Shown here: piece after piece, positions 1-5,718 of the stretch
Position numbering within the stretch: position 1 is the first letter of the stretch
How the letters are laid out: each line of letters opens with the position of its first letter
NCBI GenBank assembly: GCA_003164415.1
Contig: PLTK01000135.1
Span: 1-7,183, forward strand
Length of the DNA: 7,183 bases
Reading direction: 5' to 3'
From: Methanobacterium sp.
GTDB lineage: Archaea; Methanobacteriota; Methanobacteria; Methanobacteriales; Methanobacteriaceae
Notes under the pieces: model-generated
Told to the model about the DNA's origin: nothing
What the model saw: the letters and a program-made list of their open reading frames with translations, nothing else
Databases searched by the model: none
Made by a program: the position numbers and the translations under genes

Positions 1-2
1 TA

Positions 3-701
3 GCAACTTACGGGGAAGAAACTATAGTACTGGATGCAGATGTTGCAATGGCCAACCTCGAACTCATCCTAGGAATGGAAGGAAAATCAGTAACACTACA
101 CGATGTCCTTTCGGGTGCAGCATCCATCGAAGACGCTATATATGAGGGTCCTGGAGGCGTCAAAGTGGTTCCAGCAGGAATATCATTGGAAGGTCTTCGT
201 AAAGTTAAAATGGAAAGATTAGAAAGTGCATTGGAGATATTAGTTGAAAATACTGATATATTGCTCATCGATGCCCCTGCAGGACTCGAAAAGGATGCTT
301 TGGCTGCCATAGCAGCTGCTCAAGAAATGATATTGGTTACAACTCCCGAAGTACCATCAATCAGTGATGCTTTAAAGACCAAGATCATAGCTAATAAACT
401 TGGTGTTGAGATAATAGGTGTTGTAATAAACAGGGAGCAGCACGATAAAACCTTCTTAACCATTACTGAAATTGAGACCATACTTGAAGTACCGGTTATA
501 GCAGTTATTCCAGACGATCCCGAAGTTAGTAGGGCAGCAGCATTTGGTGAACCTTTAATAATTAAAAATCCCAAATCACCCACTAGCAATGCCATAATGC
601 AGTTAGGTGCCGATCTAATAGGAGAAGAGTACCAACCAATTGAACCCGACAAAAAAGGAGTCATTTCAAAACTTGTTGAAGGCCTACTTGGTAGGAGATA
701 A
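3..701 (+). CDS. minD: MinD/ParA-family septum-site ATPase, 5'-truncated by window edge
   Basis: This is a deviant-Walker P-loop ATPase of the MinD type, which binds ATP, dimerises, attaches reversibly to the membrane and positions partner proteins. The reading frame is open from base 3, so the ATG at 48 is internal. By alignment with the complete neighbour at 743, about 27 N-terminal residues, including the Walker A motif KGGxGKT, lie outside the window. Visible elements are the switch I/A' region (LDADVAMANL, bases 30-59), Walker B (LLIDAPAGL, around 262-288), a TTPEVPSISDAL segment matching the MinD switch II region, and a conserved SPTSNAIMQL near the end. The C-terminus (KKGVISKLVEGLLGRR) is an amphipathic basic/hydrophobic stretch resembling the MinD membrane-targeting helix. 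A paralogue follows 41 bp downstream. The MinD-type assignment is firm. The cellular job is inferred, because archaeal MinD homologues also organise motility or shape proteins rather than a MinCDE system. Confidence 0.93.
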   Translation, partial: ATYGEETIVLDADVAMANLELILGMEGKSVTLHDVLSGAASIEDAIYEGPGGVKVVPAGISLEGLRKVKMERLESALEILVENTDILLIDAPAGLEKDALAAIAAAQEMILVTTPEVPSISDALKTKIIANKLGVEIIGVVINREQHDKTFLTITEIETILEVPVIAVIPDDPEVSRAAAFGEPLIIKNPKSPTSNAIMQLGADLIGEEYQPIEPDKKGVISKLVEGLLGRR

Positions 702-714
702 TTTAATCAATTGG

Positions 715-725
715 TTATAATATAT
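715..725 (+). promoter_or_regulatory. Weak TATA-like element before the second minD
   Basis: TTATAATATAT lies in the 41-bp gap, centred about 24 bases before the ATG at 743. If it acts as a TATA box, the start site would fall almost on the start codon, giving a leaderless or near-leaderless transcript. No strong Shine-Dalgarno is visible there, only GGAAAAGA. Cotranscription with the upstream minD is equally possible. Confidence 0.25.
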
Positions 726-742
726 GCTGGAAAAGATATAAA

Positions 743-1531
743 ATGTCAAGATTCATAGCATTTGCTTCCGGAAAGGGCGGAGTCGGAAGAACATCATTAA
801 CATTCAACTTGGGAGTTGCACTGTCGCTGTTTGGAGAAGAAATTGTCATGCTAGATTTAGATTTAGTCATGGCCAATTTAGATGTTATAACAGGGCTCTT
901 AAATCCTGATGTTACATTACATGATGTTCTTGTACGTGACAAATCAATAGATGAATGTGTTTATGAAGTTAACCAGGGAATACGTGTAGTGCCAACTGGA
1001 ATCCATTTTGAAACATTGAAACATATAAATCCCAATTATATTTCATGGAACAAGATAATGAATGAGATATCTGAATATGGAAACATGTTTTTAATGGATC
1101 TCCCGGCAGGGATTAACGCAAACGTCTTTGAAGGACTTCCTGAGAATACAGAAGCTATATTAGTTACTCAATCGACCATGCCATCAGTGGCTGATGCTCT
1201 AAAGATAAGAATACTTTTCAACGAGCTTAATATAAAGATAAGTGGCTTTGTACTGAATATGTGGTACGATGATAAGTTTCTACTGTCAGAAAACGAGATA
1301 GAATCTATACTTGAGGTTCCAATGATAGGTCTGATACCATATGATAGGGAAGTTGAGAGATCAATGGCACTTGGAAGATCGGTTGTAGAAGTAAATCCTT
1401 CCTCCCCAACAAGTAATGCAATAATGCAATTAGCAGCCGATCTATTAGGAAAGGATTATAAACCTATTGAACCAAATAAAGATGGTATAGTAGGCAGAAT
1501 AAAGAAATTTGTTGGATTACTTCCAGAATAA
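743..1531 (+). CDS. minD: MinD/ParA-family ATPase, diverged paralogue with Arg in the P-loop
   Basis: This is a complete 262-residue MinD-type ATPase, about the usual length for the family. The start is set by the typical opening MSRFIAFASGKGGVGRT and by an in-frame stop at 704-706. The deviant Walker A keeps the signature Lys11, but the canonical P-loop Lys at position 16 is Arg (codon aga, 788-790). The A' region LDLDLVMANL keeps both Asp38 and Asp40, and Walker B is LMDLPAGI with Asp119. The switch II segment reads TQSTMPSVADAL, so the PE of the upstream copy's TTPEVPSISDAL is replaced, while Asp151 is kept. The C-terminal DGIVGRIKKFVGLLPE resembles a membrane-targeting amphipathic helix. 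The tandem arrangement points to duplication. I infer weak or altered ATP hydrolysis and possible heterodimerisation with the upstream copy; neither can be shown from sequence. Family assignment is secure, the specific role is not. Confidence 0.93.
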   Translation: MSRFIAFASGKGGVGRTSLTFNLGVALSLFGEEIVMLDLDLVMANLDVITGLLNPDVTLHDVLVRDKSIDECVYEVNQGIRVVPTGIHFETLKHINPNYISWNKIMNEISEYGNMFLMDLPAGINANVFEGLPENTEAILVTQSTMPSVADALKIRILFNELNIKISGFVLNMWYDDKFLLSENEIESILEVPMIGLIPYDREVERSMALGRSVVEVNPSSPTSNAIMQLAADLLGKDYKPIEPNKDGIVGRIKKFVGLLPE

Positions 1532-1542
1532 CATATCAATCA

Positions 1543-1550
1543 TTTTTTTT
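1543..1550 (+). terminator. Oligo-T (T8) archaeal terminator after the minD pair
   Basis: A run of eight T on the coding strand begins 12 bases after the TAA of the second minD. U-rich tracts without an obligatory hairpin are the usual intrinsic terminators in methanogenic archaea. It suggests that the downstream kinase gene is at least partly transcribed separately. Confidence 0.5.
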
Positions 1551-1573
1551 AATATTAAACATGGGAGTAAAAC

Positions 1574-2452
1574 ATGAAAAATCCCAAATTAGATGTTCTT
1601 GGACTTGGAACATGCAACACCGATTTTTTAATGAATGTATCTCGTTTTTCATGTGCTGATGATGAGGTAGATATTGAAAAACTTCGAATATCCCTCGGAG
1701 GATCAGCAGCCAACTTCACAGTGGGAGTTTCTCGCTTAGGATTAAACGCGGGTATAATGGCACGAATTGGAAAAGATCAATACGGAGAATATATTCTATC
1801 GGAGTTTGAACAGGAAAATATTAATACCGACAGATTAGTGTCCATCAATGAAAAAACTGGAATGGCATTTATAGCTGTCGAACCAGAGGGTGAAAGGTCT
1901 ATTTATACATTTATGGGGGCAAATTCTAAATTTAAACTCGAAAATGAAGATATTGCCCATATTAAACGTTCAGAAATACTCCATATAACTGGTATGTACA
2001 TTGAAGTTGTTGAAGAAGCATCTAAATATGCAAACACATTATCTTTTAATCCCGGTGCTCTATTGTCATCTTATGGTTTAGATAATCTCGGAAAAATACT
2101 TAAAAGAACCGATATTCTATTTCTAAATCAAAAAGAAGTCACAATACTAACGGGCATAGGTTATCATGATGGTGCATTGAAACTTGTTGAAACTGGAGTA
2201 ACATTGGTTGTTGTTACTATGGGAAATAATGGGGCCTGTGTTTATAATAAATCGGGTCAGATTCACTATCCGGCTAATAAACTAAATGTTCTTGATACAA
2301 CCGGTGCAGGTGATTCATTTGCAGCGGGATTTATAACAGCATTTCATCAAAAAAAAAGTCTTAATGAATGTTTAAAATATGGAAATGAATCTGCTGCTAA
2401 TTGTGTTAGTAAATTAGGTGCATTAGATCATTTAAAATATAAATTTGACTGA
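1574..2452 (+). CDS. PfkB/ribokinase-family carbohydrate or nucleoside kinase
   Basis: This 292-residue cytoplasmic kinase belongs to the PfkB (ribokinase) family, which moves the ATP gamma-phosphate to a sugar or nucleoside hydroxyl. The N-terminal GLGTCNTDF strand carries the likely substrate-binding Asp17. The di-Gly signature GGSAAN is at residues 42-47 and is followed by the typical RLG...ARIGKDQYG segment. The metal/phosphate motif NxxE is present as NQKE at 185-188, followed by VTMGNNGA near 215. The second PfkB signature DTTGAGDSFAAG spans 241-252, with the anion hole GAGD and the catalytic base Asp247. All catalytic elements are intact, so an active kinase is expected. A GGAG at 1564-1567, six bases before the ATG, supports this start. 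The substrate cannot be read from sequence. Archaeal nucleoside kinases of the M. jannaschii type, ribokinases and fructokinases all share these motifs. Its position after the minD pair gives no functional clue. Confidence 0.9.
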   Translation: MKNPKLDVLGLGTCNTDFLMNVSRFSCADDEVDIEKLRISLGGSAANFTVGVSRLGLNAGIMARIGKDQYGEYILSEFEQENINTDRLVSINEKTGMAFIAVEPEGERSIYTFMGANSKFKLENEDIAHIKRSEILHITGMYIEVVEEASKYANTLSFNPGALLSSYGLDNLGKILKRTDILFLNQKEVTILTGIGYHDGALKLVETGVTLVVVTMGNNGACVYNKSGQIHYPANKLNVLDTTGAGDSFAAGFITAFHQKKSLNECLKYGNESAANCVSKLGALDHLKYKFD

Positions 2453-2470
2453 AACTAGAATGGAAATATC

Positions 2471-2485
2471 ATTTTATTTTATTTT
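2471..2485 (+). terminator. T-rich terminator at the convergent gene junction
   Basis: Three consecutive T4 runs separated by single A bases start 19 bases after the TGA of the kinase gene and overlap the final codons of the convergent hydrolase gene. This fits U-tract termination of the + strand transcript. Only 21 bp separate the two stop codons, so 3' ends from the two directions probably overlap. Confidence 0.4.
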
Positions 2486-3232
2486 GTAAAATTCTGCTGC
2501 ATTACTGTACGATACTTTCTTAATATCTTCAGGCTCCACACCCGAAAGTCTAAGTTTATGAACTGTTTTAGGAACAGATAAAGGGTCGGATGGGGATGAG
2601 CTCATATCACTATCCAAAACAAATTTCTCGTAACCATATTCCTCCATCATTTTAACTGCTTCATCTGCAGTCATCTTTTGGGGTTGTACTGTCAGTCCTA
2701 GAATCCCATTAAAATCTAAAACGCGTCTTATTATAGTTTTATCTACATGATCCAATAGTACTAGGCTTGTATCAATATTATCTTCTATTATGGTGGCTGT
2801 TATGTCTGTAATTTCTTTTTTATTGGTTCTGGGTGTATGGACTATGACTTTGATGTTAAGTTCTTGAGCAAGATTTAATTGTTTAATGAATACTTCCTTC
2901 TCCAGTTCTGTACCATTTTCAAGTCCAATTTCTCCAATAGCTACTACATTTTTATTTTCAAGGAGTTCTGGCAGTTTTTCAAGAACAATTTCATAATCCG
3001 ATGATATGCTTCGTGGATGAACACCCACAGCAGAGTATAATTTTACCCCATTCTTAGCTGCCCTTTTAGTGTCATTTTCCATAATTCTGTGTATATGATC
3101 TAAAACAACTTCAGATGTGCTCATTCTCATGGGATCGTGTGCACAACTAACCGCTATATCAACACCTGCAACAGCCATTTTTTCAAAATCTTCATATGGT
3201 CTTGTATCTGCATGTATATGTGCATCTATCAT
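2474..3232 (-). CDS. TatD-like/COG1099 TIM-barrel metal-dependent hydrolase
   Basis: This 252-residue protein belongs to the amidohydrolase/TatD-like superfamily and best resembles the archaeal group known as COG1099 (predicted metal-dependent hydrolase with TIM-barrel fold). The metal-binding set is complete and in the expected order: His5 and His7 in the opening DAHIH, His72 in GVHP, Glu101 in GEIGLE, His132 in VHTP, His162 in LLDHVD, and Asp207 in VLDSDMSS. A phosphoesterase, nuclease or amidohydrolase reaction is therefore likely, but the substrate is unknown. The start is well fixed: AAAGGTGAT (3236-3244) is a near-perfect match to the 16S anti-Shine-Dalgarno and lies three bases before the ATG. 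It follows glyS on the same strand after a 101-bp gap with its own TATA-like element, so independent transcription is likely. It has no signal peptide and is expected in the cytoplasm. Confidence 0.87.
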   Translation of the reverse strand: MIDAHIHADTRPYEDFEKMAVAGVDIAVSCAHDPMRMSTSEVVLDHIHRIMENDTKRAAKNGVKLYSAVGVHPRSISSDYEIVLEKLPELLENKNVVAIGEIGLENGTELEKEVFIKQLNLAQELNIKVIVHTPRTNKKEITDITATIIEDNIDTSLVLLDHVDKTIIRRVLDFNGILGLTVQPQKMTADEAVKMMEEYGYEKFVLDSDMSSSPSDPLSVPKTVHKLRLSGVEPEDIKKVSYSNAAEFYKIK

Positions 3233-3235
3233 ATT

Positions 3236-3276
3236 ATCACCTTTTAAGCGTTATTATGGAGTTAATATATACTTTA
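3236..3276 (-). promoter_or_regulatory. TATA box and Shine-Dalgarno of the TatD-like hydrolase gene
   Basis: On the minus strand TAAAGTATATATTAA (3262-3276) resembles an archaeal TATA box with an A-rich upstream element. A start site about 25 bases on would fall near 3241-3246, just before or within the strong Shine-Dalgarno AAAGGTGAT (3236-3244), giving a leader of roughly ten bases. The spacing supports a promoter specific to this gene. Confidence 0.5.
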
Positions 3277-3307
3277 TTTTTAATATCCTAAATAATATTT
3301 CTATAAC

Positions 3308-3332
3308 AAAAATTTAAAGGGAAAGTTAAAAA
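3308..3332 (-). terminator. Oligo-T terminator region after glyS
   Basis: Immediately after the TAG of glyS, the minus strand carries two T5 runs (3328-3332 and 3308-3312) flanking a pyrimidine-rich stretch. This fits archaeal U-tract termination at the end of the operon. No convincing stem-loop is seen, so the call rests on T-richness and position alone. Confidence 0.4.
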
Positions 3333-3333
3333 T

Positions 3334-5055
3334 CTAGATATCTTCAAATTCTATTCTGCCCGCCAATAGATCGACTAAAATATTGTAAATATCTTTTATT
3401 GGTTTTCTAATCTGTTTTAAGTCATCTCTATTTCTTATTGTCACAGTTTGGTTTTCCAATGTTTCATGATCCACTGTCACGGCGAAAGGTACACCTATCT
3501 CGTCTGCTCGTGCATATCTACGTCCAATAGTTCCTGATCCATCGTATTCGGCTATTATGCCATGATTTCTGAATTCGTCCCTTATATTATTGGCAGTTTC
3601 AACAAGTTCATCCTTGTTTACAAGTGGAAAAACACTAACACCAATAGGAGCTATCTGTTTTTCCAGTTTTAGATATGTTCTATCTTCATTTTCTTTATAT
3701 GAATGAAGTAGTACCGAGTATATAATACGGTCAATTCCATACGACGGTTCAATAACATGTGGCAGTACCTTTTCTCCACGAATAATTTCCTCGCGTTCTT
3801 CAAAACTGATTATATCGGGAGTTATTTCATAAATTTTACCTTCAATTTCTAATTTAAATTTACCCTCTTCTTCGAATCCCCCTTTGATAACAGCAGCATC
3901 CAAATTTTTTAGGGAATCTAATATTTTAGGAGCATCTCCCTTGAACAGGGGGCCAAATTTTTTCATATCAGGTTTAACACCTAGTTTGGTAATGCTTTTT
4001 GGTACATCATACTCTATAAAAACACTCAGATCTTCCTTACTATGGGTGCTGTGAGATTTTAAATCAAAATCTGTTCTATCCGCGATACCTATTATCTCAA
4101 CCCATCCAAATCTATCTGTTTGAACTTCAACATCCCAACAGTCAATTGCATAATGGGCCATCTCGGTTGGAAGATGTTGCCTGAATCTTATAACCTCAGA
4201 AGGAATTCCAAGATCAGACAGGAACCTTGCTGCTAAGCATAATTGATAAGTTAATATTTCGCTAGATACTATACCATTTTCAACAGCTTTTTTTGCGTTA
4301 ATTTTTTCAAGTTCTCTGCTGTTCATTTGATTCTCTGCAGAAAATAGTGTTAAGGTATCATCTGCAAATTTATCAAATTTTGGATGTGTTTTAATTGATG
4401 GATCAACAAATATCTCTGCCTCGGCTTGTGTGAATTCTCGAAGTCTGATAATTCCTTGACGTGGAGAAATCTCATTACGGTATGCCTTACCAATCTGAAC
4501 CACTCCAAATGGTAATTTACCTCTAAAAAATCTTAAAAGTCTTTTAAATGGTATAAATATTCCCTGTGCAGTTTCTGGACGCATATATCCAGTTTTTTTA
4601 CCTTTTGCTCCAATAAGTGTTTGGAACATTAGGTTATAACTCCACACATGAGTTAAATGACCGCCACATTTAGGGCATACTATCTGATTTTCTGATAAGA
4701 TTTCTGTCAACCTCTGATCTTCAAGACCTTCAACCTCTTGATCAATAGCATCTTCAATGATATGATCTGCCCTATAAACTTCCATACACTCCTTACATTC
4801 GGTCATAGGATCTGTAAAATGGTCTACATGTCCGGATGCTTTTAGAGCTTCCTCTGGCATTATGGTTGGAGATTCTATTTCATAGAAGCCTTCCTGTACT
4901 ATGTAATATTTTCTCCATTTCTCAATGATATTACTTTTTAAAATGGCACCTAATGGTCCGTAATCGAAAAATCCTGCTGATCCGGAGTATATTTCAAATG
5001 AAGACCAGAGAAATCCTCTTTTCTTTGCTATGTTCATTACCTTACTATCTGTCAT
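3334..5055 (-). CDS. glyS: Glycyl-tRNA synthetase, archaeal/eukaryotic homodimeric type
   Basis: This class II aminoacyl-tRNA synthetase (573 residues, normal for the archaeal alpha2 form) charges tRNA-Gly with glycine using ATP. The N-terminal motif 1 region reads GSAGFFDYGPLG (25-36) followed by ESPTIMPEEALKASGH (61-76). An insertion carries two CxxC pairs, CKEC (87-90) and CPKC (127-130), which look like a zinc ribbon. RPETAQG is at 159-165. Motif 2 (about 187-212) holds the family's YRNEISPRQG segment with Arg193 and ends REFTQAE. RFRQHLPTEMAHYA (290-303) and GWVEIIGIADRTDFDL (327-342) are typical of GlyRS, and motif 3 is HVIEPSYGIDR (443-453). The C-terminal part from about 470 is the HGTP anticodon-binding domain. 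GAGGGA (5063-5068) seven bases before the ATG supports the start. It follows dcd after 54 bp and is probably the last gene of the operon. All catalytic motifs are intact. Confidence 0.97.
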   Translation of the reverse strand: MTDSKVMNIAKKRGFLWSSFEIYSGSAGFFDYGPLGAILKSNIIEKWRKYYIVQEGFYEIESPTIMPEEALKASGHVDHFTDPMTECKECMEVYRADHIIEDAIDQEVEGLEDQRLTEILSENQIVCPKCGGHLTHVWSYNLMFQTLIGAKGKKTGYMRPETAQGIFIPFKRLLRFFRGKLPFGVVQIGKAYRNEISPRQGIIRLREFTQAEAEIFVDPSIKTHPKFDKFADDTLTLFSAENQMNSRELEKINAKKAVENGIVSSEILTYQLCLAARFLSDLGIPSEVIRFRQHLPTEMAHYAIDCWDVEVQTDRFGWVEIIGIADRTDFDLKSHSTHSKEDLSVFIEYDVPKSITKLGVKPDMKKFGPLFKGDAPKILDSLKNLDAAVIKGGFEEEGKFKLEIEGKIYEITPDIISFEEREEIIRGEKVLPHVIEPSYGIDRIIYSVLLHSYKENEDRTYLKLEKQIAPIGVSVFPLVNKDELVETANNIRDEFRNHGIIAEYDGSGTIGRRYARADEIGVPFAVTVDHETLENQTVTIRNRDDLKQIRKPIKDIYNILVDLLAGRIEFEDI

Positions 5056-5109
5056 TGTAAAATCCCTCGAAATATAATCAAATAATCGTTTTAGTTGTAA
5101 ATGTTTAAT

Positions 5110-5718
5110 TTAATCCTTGATTAGTGTAGATCCCCTGATCAGTTCATAATCATGTTTAATCTTACTTGTAACCGGGCGACTTTGGTTCATATATTTACTA
5201 TCGCGCTCAGGATGTCCATATGGTCGTTCTGCTGGTGATGTCATCGTTTCAAATACTATTTGGCAAACCCTCTGTCCTGTGTACAGTGCAACAGGCATTT
5301 TTCCAATATTTGAAATTTCCAGTGTAATCTTACCACAGAAACCCGGGTCTATGTACCCGGCTGTAACATGCATGGTAATTCCTAATCTTCCCATTGATGA
5401 ACGACCTTCTACCCTTGCAACAAGATCATTGGGAAGTTCTATTGTTTCGTAAGTTGTGGCAAGTGCAAATTCACCTGGATGGATTATAAAGGGTTGCCCT
5501 TCTTCTATATAAAATGATTCCATATATCCTTCAATGTCTGATTTGTCCATTGGGTCAATACATGGTTTTCTTATTATCTTGAAGCTCTTAAACTCGTTTC
5601 CAATTCTTAAATCTACTGAAGATGGTTGAATCTGCTTTTCAGGTTCTTTTAAAGGTTTAATAACTATTTTACCTAATTTTATATGTTCTTTTATATCCTT
5701 GTCACTTAGAATGGCCAT
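5110..5718 (-). CDS. dcd: dCTP deaminase, possibly bifunctional dCTP deaminase/dUTP diphosphatase
   Basis: This 202-residue enzyme of the dUTPase-fold trimer family converts dCTP to dUTP (or on to dUMP in bifunctional members), feeding thymidylate synthesis. Visible family motifs are IQPSSVDLRIG (30-40), VEGRSSMGRLGI (103-114), VTAGYIDPGF (118-127) and ITLEISN with the catalytic Glu134, then GQRVCQIVFE (148-157) and a SKYMNQ segment near the C-terminus that closes over the nucleotide. The TAG-x-IDPGF form, where E. coli Dcd has TAH-x-IDPGW, resembles bifunctional enzymes such as the mycobacterial one, so dUTPase activity is plausible but unproven. The ATG directly abuts the TAA of the preceding DUF1512 gene. 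Its Shine-Dalgarno (GAGGG) lies inside that gene's last codons, which implies translational coupling. The function as deaminase is secure; bifunctionality is inference. Confidence 0.95.
   Translation of the reverse strand: MAILSDKDIKEHIKLGKIVIKPLKEPEKQIQPSSVDLRIGNEFKSFKIIRKPCIDPMDKSDIEGYMESFYIEEGQPFIIHPGEFALATTYETIELPNDLVARVEGRSSMGRLGITMHVTAGYIDPGFCGKITLEISNIGKMPVALYTGQRVCQIVFETMTSPAERPYGHPERDSKYMNQSRPVTSKIKHDYELIRGSTLIKD

Noticed and set aside
48..50. ATG at 48 as the start of the first minD
   Set aside because: The frame stays open back to base 3 and the upstream codons read ATYGEETIVLDADV, matching the MinD switch I strand. The true start is outside the window.
8..664. Open frames on the minus strand opposite the first minD (8-310 and 320-664)
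   Set aside because: They lie fully antisense to a well-recognised MinD frame, have Ser/Ile-rich low-information translations and match no family I know.
715..942. Minus-strand open frame opposite the start of the second minD
   Set aside because: It is antisense to the Walker A/B region of a clear MinD gene, and its product has no recognisable features.
3117..3317. Plus-strand 66-codon frame overlapping the hydrolase start and its upstream gap
   Set aside because: It is mostly antisense to the conserved N-terminus of the hydrolase and runs out through AT-rich promoter sequence. It has no Shine-Dalgarno.
5343..5360. GC-rich inverted repeat CCGGGT / ACCCGG with a 6-nt loop in dcd
   Set aside because: It falls in the codons for the conserved GYIDPG active-site segment, so protein sequence explains it. 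The stem is only 6 bp.
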